Of a DNA stretch of 12,336 nt, positions 1-7,328 are shown one piece after another. Position 1 is the first letter of the stretch. Every line of letters begins with the position of its first letter. The position numbers and the translations under genes are program-made. The DNA lies in contig JALGZO010000144.1 in NCBI GenBank assembly GCA_025774865.1, positions 1 through 12,336 of the forward strand. Direction: 5' to 3'. The notes beneath the pieces were generated by a model. It searched no databases and was not told the origin of the DNA. It saw nothing but the letters and a program-made list of their open reading frames with translations. The DNA comes from a bacterium. GTDB taxonomy: Bacteria; ARS69.

Positions 1-2
1 TG

Positions 3-539
3 GCCGTCGGGATCCTTCCTGCTGCGGTCGCCCTGACCGCCGTCGCGTTCGTCCTGACCGTGATCGACTACATCTCGGTGAGGGACATCTATGACTCGAT
101 CGACTGGCCCGTGATCGTGCTGCTCGCGGCCATGCTCCCGGTCGGGGACGCCCTGCAAGCCACCGGCGGCACGGAGCTCCTCGTCGATGCCGTGCTTTCC
201 GGTGCAGGGAACGTTTCGGCGCCGCTGGTCCTCGCCGTCGTCATCATCGTGACGATGACTCTCTCGGACGTCATCAACAACGCGGCGACGGCCGTCGTCA
301 TGGCGCCGATCTCCGTGACCCTCGCCGCTCAACTCGGCGTCGCGGCCGACCCTTTCCTCATGGCGGTCGCAATCGGCGCGTCGTGCGCGTTCCTGACGCC
401 CATCGGCCACCAGTGCAACACGCTCGTGCTCGGACCCGGCGGGTACCGGTTCGGGGATTACTGGAAGATGGGTCTGCCTCTCGAGATCATCATCGTCGTC
501 ATCTCCGTTCCGCTCATTCTGAGGTTCTGGCCGCTCTGA
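3..539 (+). CDS. SLC13/DASS-family anion permease, C-terminal part (5' end outside the window)
   Basis: The frame is open from the left edge, and 178 residues are visible before the TGA at 537-539. The fragment matches the last part of SLC13 (divalent anion:Na+ symporter) permeases, inner-membrane carriers of sulfate, dicarboxylates or similar anions. It contains a hydrophobic IDWPVIVLLAAMLPVGDAL segment, a strongly hydrophobic helix ending in the DVINNAATA motif (NNAATA near fragment residues 92-97, the second substrate/Na+-binding hairpin), then FLTPIGHQCNTLVLGPGGYRFGDYW and a final transmembrane helix. Relatives with this TPIGHQ-N-LV-GPGGY signature are often annotated as SLC13 transporters with cytoplasmic RCK_C (TrkA_C) domains; any such domain would lie upstream, outside the window. 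The substrate cannot be read from this piece. Its last 26 bp overlap the 3' end of the convergent membrane-protein gene. The GTG at 60 is internal, not the start. Confidence 0.9.
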   Translation, partial: AVGILPAAVALTAVAFVLTVIDYISVRDIYDSIDWPVIVLLAAMLPVGDALQATGGTELLVDAVLSGAGNVSAPLVLAVVIIVTMTLSDVINNAATAVVMAPISVTLAAQLGVAADPFLMAVAIGASCAFLTPIGHQCNTLVLGPGGYRFGDYWKMGLPLEIIIVVISVPLILRFWPL

Positions 540-2673
540 CCTTCCGCCGTTCGATCACGAAGAGCCCCGCGAGGATCAAGAAGCCCGCCGACGCGAGCCA
601 TGCCTTCAGCGGTCCCGGCTCGTACCGCAGTTCCACGCGCCGGGCCCCCGGCTCCAATGCCACCCCCACGTAACTCGGCATGAGCTGAACCGGCTCCACG
701 TCCACGCCGTCGACCCGCGCGCGCCAATCAGGATGAAAACTCATTTTCAGAATGAGCCAGCACGGACGATCCACCCGGACCTCGGCGAGGAAATCGTCGC
801 CCTGCCGATCGACCGACAGGACTTCGCCGCGCGGCCCGGCGGGAACGCTCGCCTCCGGCAACCGGATGTCCACCCCGTCCGCCAGATAGGCGCCGTCCAC
901 GGGCCGCCTCTCTTCGAGCAGCGTGACCCGTGGGTGAACCCCGGCCGCCGGCTGCCGACCGGACAGCCACTTCCGGTGCAAACGCGAGACGTTCTTCTTG
1001 GGGACGTCGACCTGGTATGGAGAGTCGACGAGCTCGACGAAGCCGGGTCCCTCGACCTCGAGCACGCGGAAGCGTCCGTACGACCGGAGCTCGCGCGCGA
1101 ACGGCGGCATCGGTCTTCCCACCGGCGCGACGATTCTCCGGACGTTGAAGACCCGGTACTGATCGCGGCGTCGCTCGTCGAAGCCGCCGTGCATGTCGGC
1201 GTTGAGAGACCACATGTGGTGGAGGTAGCCCAGCGCGTCCATCTCGCGGATCGGAAACCAGGCGTAGACCGGCGTCCATCCGACCATGAACGCTCCTCCC
1301 CAGTGGTGACCGCTCCCGGGCGCCCCCTGTCCCGCGTACGCGCGACCGAGACGATCCTCGCGCGCGAGGGCGAGCGCGGCCTCGAGATCATCCCTCTCGG
1401 CGGCATAGCTCTGCGCCGCTTCTTGCACGAGGTCGGCGTTGTGGCGCAGGTACCCGGTTCGCTCCGAAAGCAACGGTGCGGCGATGACGCCGGCGACGGC
1501 CACGGCGGCGACGACACCGATACGGTGGCGCCGGCCGAGCCGGCCGAGGAGATCGGCCGCCGCCACTCCCGCGAGAATCACTCCGATCTGATGCACGAGG
1601 TAGATCGCGCGCGAGTAATGAAAGCCGCGGCCGAGGGGCAAGAGCTCCAGGAGCTTTCCCCAGGTGGGTCGCCCGAAGTAGAGCGCCAGGAAGAACAGGA
1701 AGAGAACGAGGAGAAGCCGCCATGCCTCCTCCTGGCGTGCGCGTATCGCGGCGACCACGACCCCGACACCGACGAGTGCCGTGAGCAGGGGGGTGCGCTC
1801 GAAGTCGAAGAGCTCGCCGCGGACGAGCCGGCCCAGGACGACCTCGTGGCCGAACGAGTTGTACTTCCACGAGGGAACGAGCGCGCTCACGTTGTAGAAC
1901 GCGAAGTCCCGGAAGATCGGAACGACGACGTACGCCGACGCAGCAACGGACACGGCCGCGATGACGGCGAGCCGAAGAAGTCGCTTCGGGATCTCGCGTG
2001 GCGAAAGCAGGGCGAAGAGGCCGGCCGCCATGAAGCCCATGTACCCGAGCGCGAGGTGCGACAGGAACGTGAGCGTCATGAAGAGCGTCGCGAGCCCGTA
2101 ACCTCTCCCGTTCTTCATCGCGTCGTACGTCCACGCGATTCCGAGCGGTAGGAACCAGCCACCCACCGCCTGCGTGTACTGCCCGAGCCCTTGCCAGGTG
2201 TAGCTCTCGAGGTCGAGGCCGTGCAGGTAGTCGGTCTTGATCCAGAGTGAGAGGGTACCGGCGGCGACGGCGCCGGCCCGCCCGAAGCCGAGCTTGCGCA
2301 CCGCGAGGTAGACCGGGACGGGCAGCGTCACGACGGCGAGCCACTCGACGAGCTTGAACGCCTCCACGAGCTTCAGGCTTCCGAGCGCCGCCTTCCAGAC
2401 CGCCACCACGAGCAGGTGCGGAAGGTTCTGGTAGTAGTGGAACACCGGAAAGCCCATGCCCCAGGTCGGCACCCACGGGTCGAGGAGGCTCTGTCCACGC
2501 GCCGGAGCCGAAGCGAGCGCCCGGATCAATCCGAAGTGGAGCACGCTGTCGTTGAGGAACGGTTCGGGGAAGCGGACCTGGGCGAAGAGCAGAGCACCGT
2601 GATATCCGACGACGGCGGCCAGCGCCGCGACGGCCAGCGTCCGGTCTCGACGGCCCGGATCGGCGAGCCTCAT
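514..2673 (-). CDS. Polytopic membrane protein, YfhO/PTPS-related (putative GT-C type glycosyltransferase)
   Basis: This is a 719-residue integral membrane protein. Hydrophobic helices are visible at about 12-32, 84-98, 110-125, 133-145, 168-184, 192-224, 233-253, 295-310, 319-332, 356-376 and 386-402. A soluble, probably extracytoplasmic region (about 405-690) follows, then a last helix (691-707) and a short basic tail. The first loop after TM1 carries an acidic/His motif (LNDSVLHF, about 40-47), the position where GT-C enzymes keep catalytic acidic residues. The C-terminal region has the YfhO-like pattern of a Trp-Arg-x-x-Val-Asp-Gly element (W650 to G656) followed by LEPGARRVELRYEP. I assign it to the YfhO / 6-pyruvoyl-tetrahydropterin-synthase-related membrane group. 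Glycosyl transfer from a lipid-linked sugar is an inference from the fold, and the substrate is unknown. The ATG at 2673 overlaps the peptidase stop as ATGA, so translation is probably coupled. Confidence 0.8.
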   Translation of the reverse strand: MRLADPGRRDRTLAVAALAAVVGYHGALLFAQVRFPEPFLNDSVLHFGLIRALASAPARGQSLLDPWVPTWGMGFPVFHYYQNLPHLLVVAVWKAALGSLKLVEAFKLVEWLAVVTLPVPVYLAVRKLGFGRAGAVAAGTLSLWIKTDYLHGLDLESYTWQGLGQYTQAVGGWFLPLGIAWTYDAMKNGRGYGLATLFMTLTFLSHLALGYMGFMAAGLFALLSPREIPKRLLRLAVIAAVSVAASAYVVVPIFRDFAFYNVSALVPSWKYNSFGHEVVLGRLVRGELFDFERTPLLTALVGVGVVVAAIRARQEEAWRLLLVLFLFFLALYFGRPTWGKLLELLPLGRGFHYSRAIYLVHQIGVILAGVAAADLLGRLGRRHRIGVVAAVAVAGVIAAPLLSERTGYLRHNADLVQEAAQSYAAERDDLEAALALAREDRLGRAYAGQGAPGSGHHWGGAFMVGWTPVYAWFPIREMDALGYLHHMWSLNADMHGGFDERRRDQYRVFNVRRIVAPVGRPMPPFARELRSYGRFRVLEVEGPGFVELVDSPYQVDVPKKNVSRLHRKWLSGRQPAAGVHPRVTLLEERRPVDGAYLADGVDIRLPEASVPAGPRGEVLSVDRQGDDFLAEVRVDRPCWLILKMSFHPDWRARVDGVDVEPVQLMPSYVGVALEPGARRVELRYEPGPLKAWLASAGFLILAGLFVIERRKVRAARTSE

Positions 2674-5387
2674 CGGGCGATGGCGCAGATCGAGCTCTCG
2701 AATCGGAGATAGTGGTCGGCGACGCGCGCGACGTCGTCGGGTTCCACCGCGGCGAGCGACGGCCGATCGGCGTCGAGGTCGCGCGGGTCCTCGCCGTGAA
2801 GCTCCGCCATCGCGAGCGCGTACGCCTGTCCGATTCGCGAAAGCCGGCGCATGCGCCTGCGTCCCTCGCCCCGGTTGCGCGCCCCCTCGACCTCGTCCGC
2901 CGAGGGCGGATCATCCACGAGGCTTCGCGCCACCTCGAGCATCCCCGTCTCCATGCGTTCCAGGTTCTCGGGCCGCGTGCCGGCGATCAACCGGACGTTC
3001 GGGCCCGGGGCGGTCAGCCGCACCGTCGCGCCGATCGAATACGCGAGTCCTTCCCGCTCGCGCAACCGTTCCGCGAGCCGCTCGGAGAGGATGGCGACCG
3101 CGACGCGAAGCGCCGCCTCGTCGTCGGCGGGAAGGTCGAGCGGCGTCCCGATCATGATGTAGGACTGCTCCGCTCCGGCCTCGACCTCCACCCGCGCCGT
3201 GCCCGTCACCGTTCGCGGTCGGAACGCGGGCCCCTCGGCGTCGAGCGGGGCGACCGCGGTTCCTTCCCCGCCGAAGGTCCGACGCACCGCCGCCTCCACT
3301 TCGTCGGGCGGAAGACTCCCGGAGACGGCGATGATCAGGTTGGGGGGCGCGACCATCACCGCGTGGTGCCGGCGAACGTCCTCGAGCGAGAGTTCGCGCA
3401 ACTCGTCGGCTGGGCCGTGCACTCCTCCGGCGAGGGGGTGACCCTCGCCCAGGGCCGAGTAGAACGCGCGGTTGGCGCGGGTGCGAGGCTGCCCTTCGTC
3501 CTCTTCCGCGCGGGCCGCCGCGGCGGCGACGGCGGCCTCCAGCGTAGACGCCTCGAAGCGCGGCCGCTTCACGACCTCGCCGAGAAGCTCGATCGCCGCG
3601 ATCCCGAACGAATCGATCGTTTCCAGCCGCACGTACGAGAACTCGGGCGTGTAGTAGTAGTCGTCGTAGGGGATCCAGTCGGAGTCCGTCACCTTGAGCT
3701 TCGCTCCGAGGCGCGTGATCCGCCCGCGGAGCGCGTCCTCCGTCATCGAGCTCGTGCCGCGCTCCATCATCCGATGCACGACGTCCGCGGTGCCGCGCGG
3801 AACGCCGCTCTCTTTCTCTCGAAGGGAGCGATCTCGGAACAGAACGTTGATGGCGAAGGTACGCGCTCCCGGATTGGCCTCGTTGATGAGCGTCACCCCG
3901 TTGTCGAGCACGGTGCGACGGGTCTCCGGGCGGGTCGTCGAGGACACCGTCGGCAGATGGATCGCCTCGACGCCGACCAACGTGTCGTTCTCTTTCGGGG
4001 GCCCCGCCGCCACGGGGGTCAGCTGTTCCACTCCGTCTCCCACGCCGGGGCCGACGACGGTCGCCACCATCCGGTCGCCGTGCACGGCATCGGACAGGAT
4101 GTCCCACAAGCGGGCGACCGGCACGTCGCCGAGCTGCTTCAGGACGCGATCGGCGACGGCCGGATCACCGCCCCCGAGGAGGTCCGCCCGCATCAACCCG
4201 TAGTAGTGCATCTTCTCGCGGAGCGAGATCTCCTCGACGACTCGGCTGAATCGCGCCGTCTCGAGATCGGCCCGCACGTGCTCGCCGCCCGCGACATCCC
4301 GCAGGTGCTCGAGGATCGCTCCGATGGCCGGCGCGCCCGCGGCCCCCTCCGGCAGATCGAGTGCGATCGTCAGCAGCGACCACGGCTCGCCGAGATCCAG
4401 GCTGACCGAGGACCCCAGGACGGTGCCGTTCAATGCCTCGACGACCCTCGAGACGGCCGAGTACTCGCCCGCGTCGAGAACGTCGGCGAGGAGAATCATG
4501 GCGCCCAGGTCGGGAGAGGAGATCGCGGGAAGCGGGAACATGACGCGAACGTGGATCTTGCCGAGCTCCGGAATCTCCGCGTACCGAATCACCGTGTCCG
4601 TCGGAAACGGGGGACGGGGAGGAAGCGGCGGCGGATCGTCGTCGGCCGCCGATTCCTCGCCGTAGAGCCGCCCGACCTCCTTCCGCGCGGCCGCGGGATC
4701 GAAGTCCCCCATCACGATCATCGTGAGCCCGCTCGGCTGGTACCGTTCGCGGTAGAACGCGCGAAGAGCGGCGGGGTCCATGTTCGAGATGGACGTCTCG
4801 GAGCCGAGAACGGGCAGGGCGTGCGCCGCGTCACCGTAGACGGCCCGCATCTGGAACAGACTCTCCTCGTACGACGGGTCGGTGCGGTCCTTCGCGAGCT
4901 CCTCGAGGATGATGCCCTTCTCCTTGTCGAACTTGTCCGGAGGCAGCGTCGAGTGGAGGAGCATGTCGGCTTGAAGCTCGAGGCCATCACGCCAGTGCTC
5001 TGACGGGAGCAGCAGCTGGAAGACGGTGCGCTCGCGCTGAGTGGATGCGTTGTTGTATGCGCCGAGTCGATCGCCGAGCGCGTAGATCTCTTCGCGGGTG
5101 CGGGCCGTCGTGCCGTTGAACAGAAGGTGCTCGAGATAGTGCGCCGCGCCGTTCGTGGCCGGCGTTTCCAGGGCCGATCCGGCCGGCACGAGCACCGTGC
5201 ACGAGAACATGGGGACGGAGCGCTGCGGTAGGAGCAGAAGCCGCGGCCCCCCGGGAACGCGGTCGACGAAGACACCGCCGCCAAGATCTCGGAGCTCCGC
5301 CCGAACCTCTCCCGCGTCGGTCGCAGCCGCGGCGAGCACCGCCGCGGTGAGTATCCTTCGCACGCCTCTTCCGGTTCCGCGTCTCAA
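2670..5387 (-). CDS. Secreted M16 (insulinase/pitrilysin-like) zinc peptidase, two M16 units in one chain
   Basis: This is a 905-residue metallopeptidase, the usual size for single-chain bacterial M16 proteins with two tandem units. The N-terminus (RRILTAAVLAAAATDAGEVRAE) is a signal peptide without a lipobox Cys, so a periplasmic location is likely. The first unit has the inverted zinc motif HYLEH (H83, E86, H87), followed about 76 residues later by LEEL, which supplies the third ligand (E163, or E162). The aligned place in the second unit (about residues 490-905) reads HRMMER (538-543), lacking the final His, so this half is probably non-catalytic as in typical M16 proteins. The start is TTG at 5387 with a perfect GGAGGT (5398-5393) five bases upstream. 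A GTG at 5363 would leave a shorter but still workable signal peptide. The gene lies 187 bp behind marR and overlaps the next gene by 4 bp. The protein substrate is unknown. Confidence 0.93.
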   Translation of the reverse strand: MRRGTGRGVRRILTAAVLAAAATDAGEVRAELRDLGGGVFVDRVPGGPRLLLLPQRSVPMFSCTVLVPAGSALETPATNGAAHYLEHLLFNGTTARTREEIYALGDRLGAYNNASTQRERTVFQLLLPSEHWRDGLELQADMLLHSTLPPDKFDKEKGIILEELAKDRTDPSYEESLFQMRAVYGDAAHALPVLGSETSISNMDPAALRAFYRERYQPSGLTMIVMGDFDPAAARKEVGRLYGEESAADDDPPPLPPRPPFPTDTVIRYAEIPELGKIHVRVMFPLPAISSPDLGAMILLADVLDAGEYSAVSRVVEALNGTVLGSSVSLDLGEPWSLLTIALDLPEGAAGAPAIGAILEHLRDVAGGEHVRADLETARFSRVVEEISLREKMHYYGLMRADLLGGGDPAVADRVLKQLGDVPVARLWDILSDAVHGDRMVATVVGPGVGDGVEQLTPVAAGPPKENDTLVGVEAIHLPTVSSTTRPETRRTVLDNGVTLINEANPGARTFAINVLFRDRSLREKESGVPRGTADVVHRMMERGTSSMTEDALRGRITRLGAKLKVTDSDWIPYDDYYYTPEFSYVRLETIDSFGIAAIELLGEVVKRPRFEASTLEAAVAAAAARAEEDEGQPRTRANRAFYSALGEGHPLAGGVHGPADELRELSLEDVRRHHAVMVAPPNLIIAVSGSLPPDEVEAAVRRTFGGEGTAVAPLDAEGPAFRPRTVTGTARVEVEAGAEQSYIMIGTPLDLPADDEAALRVAVAILSERLAERLREREGLAYSIGATVRLTAPGPNVRLIAGTRPENLERMETGMLEVARSLVDDPPSADEVEGARNRGEGRRRMRRLSRIGQAYALAMAELHGEDPRDLDADRPSLAAVEPDDVARVADHYLRFESSICAIAR

Positions 5388-5404
5388 GCCGGACCTCCGC
5401 CGCG

Positions 5405-5410
5405 AGGATA
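5405..5410 (-). promoter_or_regulatory. Possible -10 element before the M16 peptidase gene
   Basis: On the minus strand the sequence reads TGCTATCCTC, an extended -10-like hexamer TATCCT preceded by TGC, 17 bases before the TTG start. No convincing -35 is seen at 17-18 bp. The predicted transcript would begin at or next to the GGAGGT ribosome site, leaving an unusually short leader. It matches the TANNCTC element found before other genes of the window. Confidence 0.3.
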
Positions 5411-5452
5411 GCAGGACCCTCGGCCGCGGCCGACTTTCTTTCTTCTTGGCGA

Positions 5453-5563
5453 TTACGAAGGGTAGACGGCTGCCGACGTCATCCGATCATGCCCTCGCGC
5501 CCGAGGACGCGGCAGGATCGACAGGATATGGGACGAGATCGGAGTCTCGATCGGTGGGCTCAT
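5453..5563 (-). CDS. Possible 36-residue protein immediately downstream of marR
   Basis: An ATG at 5563 is preceded by CGGAGGAAAC, one of the best ribosome-binding sites in the window, and begins 11 bases after the marR stop. The frame runs 36 codons to TAA (5455-5453) and reads MSPPIETPISSHIL, then a stretch rich in Pro and Arg, ending AAVYPS. I recognise no family and see no signal peptide, Cys pair or long hydrophobic helix. Three readings are possible: a real small protein co-expressed with marR, a leader peptide for the peptidase gene that follows, or the remnant of a deleted second gene whose start site survived. The strong ribosome site and spacing favour translation; the short length and unremarkable composition argue for caution. 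Confidence 0.35.
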   Translation of the reverse strand: MSPPIETPISSHILSILPRPRARGHDRMTSAAVYPS

Positions 5564-5574
5564 GTTTCCTCCGT

Positions 5575-6003
5575 TCAAGGCTTGACCCGAACCTGGGTGA
5601 CGTTGCCGATGGCGTCGAGAACCCGGCGAAATCCGTGCAGGTCCTCCTCGCGGATCTCGGCGCGGATGCGTTTCTCGAGATCTGCCACGGTCGCCTGAAC
5701 TCGATCTCCGAGAGTACGCCCCCGCGCCGACAGCCGCACCATGACGGATCGGCGGTCGGTGGGGTGAGGCTCGCGCCGGATCAGGCGGCGATCCTCCAGA
5801 CGGTCGAGCAGGCTGGTCAGAGTGGAGCGCTTCAGCCCGAACACGCGATGCAGCTCGGCGATGGGACAGGGCGCGTAGGAGCGAAGGTAAGACAGCAGAT
5901 GACCTTCGGACCCTTGCAGGTGGAGGTCGTCCATTCTCTCGTTCAGGTGAATCCCGATCTGGCGGGTTGCCTTGTGGATCGGGGAGAGGAACTCGAACGG
6001 CAC
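5575..6003 (-). CDS. MarR-family transcriptional regulator
   Basis: This 142-residue protein has typical MarR length and architecture: an N-terminal dimer helix, a winged helix-turn-helix at about 47-75 (PIAELHRVFGLKRSTLTSLLDRLE), the beta-wing with the family's D-R-R-S signature (D83-S86, followed by MVRLSARG), and a C-terminal dimerisation helix pair (about 96-137). The start is GTG at 6003, with GGAGG four bases upstream. Its only Cys (C46) sits at the front of the HTH, not at the N-terminal position of OhrR-type peroxide sensors, so a redox role is not supported; the ligand is unknown. It is divergent from the Nudix gene across 114 bp carrying a good promoter and a repeat-rich operator-like element, so autorepression is likely. 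It heads a minus-strand cluster with the small ORF, M16 peptidase and membrane protein, although a separate promoter may serve the peptidase. Confidence 0.92.
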   Translation of the reverse strand: MPFEFLSPIHKATRQIGIHLNERMDDLHLQGSEGHLLSYLRSYAPCPIAELHRVFGLKRSTLTSLLDRLEDRRLIRREPHPTDRRSVMVRLSARGRTLGDRVQATVADLEKRIRAEIREEDLHGFRRVLDAIGNVTQVRVKP

Positions 6004-6016
6004 GGCACCTCCGGTA

Positions 6017-6046
6017 GATAGTCCGAAATCCGATAGTCCGATTTCG
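6017..6046. promoter_or_regulatory. Operator-like repeat cluster in the marR promoter
   Basis: Two kinds of repeat overlap here. An inverted repeat with 7-bp arms, CGAAATC (6024-6030) and GATTTCG (6040-6046), has its centre at 6035. A perfect 10-bp direct repeat, GATAGTCCGA, lies at 6017-6026 and 6032-6041, offset by 15 bp. The cluster covers the expected transcription start of marR and ends about 14 bases before its GTG, the usual place for a MarR autorepression site. Binding by this MarR protein is inferred. Confidence 0.55.
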
Positions 6047-6047
6047 T

Positions 6048-6077
6048 AATATATTTGGACTGGGGGTGACTCGTCAA
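6048..6077 (-). promoter_or_regulatory. marR promoter (-35/-10)
   Basis: On the minus strand, TTGACG (6077-6072) and TATATT (6053-6048) are separated by 18 bp. This is the best sigma70-like promoter in the window and lies in a markedly AT-rich patch. Transcription would start near 6041, inside the repeat cluster, giving a leader of about 38 bases before the marR GTG. Confidence 0.55.
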
Positions 6078-6083
6078 CCCGGT

Positions 6084-6089
6084 TACCCT
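6084..6089 (+). promoter_or_regulatory. Possible -10 element for the Nudix gene
   Basis: TACCCT, within TTACCCTC, lies 28 bases before the GTG start. Transcription would begin around 6096, ahead of the AGGGAG ribosome site at 6105-6110. No good -35 is visible at standard spacing; TTGGAC at 6055-6060 is too far. It belongs to the TANNCTC set. Confidence 0.3.
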
Positions 6090-6117
6090 CGACGGCCTCT
6101 CTTCAGGGAGCAAGCCC

Positions 6118-6654
6118 GTGACGATGCCGCCCGGACAGGTCCCGCGCTCGGTTGACGCGATCGATTGGGAGACGTGGGCCCCGACGGATCGAGCGACGCT
6201 CCTCTTCGTGATCCGTGACGGAGAGATCCTCCTCATTCACAAGAAACGGGGGCTCGGGGCCGGCAAGATCAACGGCCCCGGGGGTCGCATCGATCCGGGC
6301 GAATCGCCGCCCGAGTGCGCGATCCGAGAAGTCCGTGAGGAGCTCGAGGTCACGCCGACCGGTCTTCGCGAGTGCGGGGAGCACCGCTTCCAGTTCGTGG
6401 ACGGTTACTCGATCCACGTGCACGTCTTCACGGCCACCGGCTGCGACGGTGTTCCCCGCGAGACCGACGAAGCCGTTCCGCTCTGGGCACCGCTCGATCG
6501 AGTTCCCTACGACGAGATGTGGGAGGATGACCGCATCTGGCTCCCGGTCTTGCTCGGCGGCAAGTCCTTCACGGGGTGGTGGATCTTCGACGGCGAGACG
6601 ATGGTGGATCACCATCTCGAAGTGACGACGGACGCCGGACTGCCTCAGGGGTAG
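6118..6654 (+). CDS. MTH1-like Nudix hydrolase (probable oxidised-purine nucleoside triphosphate diphosphatase)
   Basis: This 178-residue Nudix enzyme probably hydrolyses oxidised purine dNTPs (8-oxo-dGTP, 2-OH-dATP) to monophosphates, cleaning the nucleotide pool in the cytoplasm. The Nudix box spans G56-V78: G-x5-E62-x7-R70-E-V-R-E-E-L-E-V, with the metal-binding REVREE core intact but the penultimate Gly of the consensus replaced by Glu (E77). Outside the box it follows human MTH1 closely: KKRGLGAGKINGPGG (MTH1 has KKRGFGAGRWNGFGG), Asn52 in the base-contact position, HVFTATGCDGVPRETDE, and YDEMWEDDRIW, where W135, D137 and D138 match MTH1 W117, D119 and D120. A C-terminal WWIFDGETMVDHHLEV also aligns. 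The comparison is from memory. The GTG at 6118 is preferred because AGGGAG lies seven bases upstream; ATG at 6124 is the alternative. The 3' end overlaps pdxH by 10 bp. Confidence 0.93.
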   Translation: MTMPPGQVPRSVDAIDWETWAPTDRATLLFVIRDGEILLIHKKRGLGAGKINGPGGRIDPGESPPECAIREVREELEVTPTGLRECGEHRFQFVDGYSIHVHVFTATGCDGVPRETDEAVPLWAPLDRVPYDEMWEDDRIWLPVLLGGKSFTGWWIFDGETMVDHHLEVTTDAGLPQG

Positions 6655-7298
6655 AGGCGAACGACTTTCCAGTCGTCGCCGTCGCGTTCGTAACGCAGCC
6701 GATCGTGCAGCCGGTCGACGCGACCCTGCCAAAACTCGATGCACCAGGGCGTCAACCGGTAGCCGCCCCAGAAGTTCGGGGCGGGAACGTCCTCGCCCTT
6801 GAAGCGCTGCTGGAACTCACGTACTCGATCCTCGAGCTCGCGCCGATTGGGGATCTCGGCGCTCTGCCGCGACGCCCACGCCCCGACTCGCACTCCGCGC
6901 GGCCGCGTTCGAAAATAGTCCGCCGACTCTTCCGCCGTGGTTCTCTCCACGGTGCCCTCGATCCGGATCTGCCTCTGCAGGACGGCCCAGTGAAGAAGAA
7001 GGGCGGCATGCGGGTTCGCGTCGAGCTCGGCGCACTTGCGGCTCCCGTAGTTCGTGTAGAAGACGAATCCCCGGGGACCGTGCGCTTTGAGCAGCATCAT
7101 CCGCGCGGAGGGGACCCCGTCCTTCGTCGCCGTGGAGACCGACATCGCCTCCGGCAGCGCGATTCCCGACTCGCGCGCTTCTCGCATCCACTCGTCGAAC
7201 AGCTCGAAGGGATCTCGTTCGCGGCCGGGATCCGGCAATCCTCGCGTGACGCCGCGGCCGAGCGTGAGCACGGATCGGATTCTGGCTTTCAGAGACAT
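6645..7298 (-). CDS. pdxH: Pyridoxine/pyridoxamine 5'-phosphate oxidase
   Basis: This FMN enzyme oxidises pyridoxine or pyridoxamine 5'-phosphate to pyridoxal 5'-phosphate, the last step of PLP synthesis or salvage, in the cytoplasm. At 217 residues it has the standard family length. The N-terminal DPFELFDEWMREA, the FMN-binding stretch SARMMLLKAHGPRGFVFYTNYGSRK (about 64-88), the GxxxR..SAEI region (about 139-149) and the C-terminal family signature IEFWQGRVDRLHDR (187-200) are complete, including the substrate-contacting R196 and H198. The chain ends in the family-typical RLYP. The start is ATG at 7298 with GAGGGG upstream. The gene is convergent with the Nudix gene (10-bp overlap) and 183 bp downstream of the DUF3891 gene on the same strand, with a terminator-like structure between them, so it is probably transcribed alone. 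Nothing unusual is seen in the protein. Confidence 0.97.
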   Translation of the reverse strand: MSLKARIRSVLTLGRGVTRGLPDPGRERDPFELFDEWMREARESGIALPEAMSVSTATKDGVPSARMMLLKAHGPRGFVFYTNYGSRKCAELDANPHAALLLHWAVLQRQIRIEGTVERTTAEESADYFRTRPRGVRVGAWASRQSAEIPNRRELEDRVREFQQRFKGEDVPAPNFWGGYRLTPWCIEFWQGRVDRLHDRLRYERDGDDWKVVRLYP

Positions 7299-7328
7299 CG
7301 GCCACCCCTCGAGGCGCAGGTCTCCGTG

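Noticed and set aside
733-2151. 472-codon open frame on the plus strand
   Set aside because: It is the antisense shadow of the YfhO/PTPS-related gene. The product is highly charged with no motif or membrane segment.
2712-5003. 763-codon open frame on the plus strand
   Set aside because: It lies wholly antisense to the M16 peptidase, whose zinc motif, signal peptide and ribosome site are clear. The translation is Arg/Gly/His-rich without any recognisable domain, as expected from the complement of a GC-rich gene.
5420-5445. Perfect 14-bp palindrome TCGGCCGCGGCCGA followed on the plus strand by a T-rich run
   Set aside because: It resembles a plus-strand terminator, but no plus-strand gene precedes it and the run is CTTTCTTTCTTCTT rather than a clean T-tract. 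It may be chance in GC-rich DNA.
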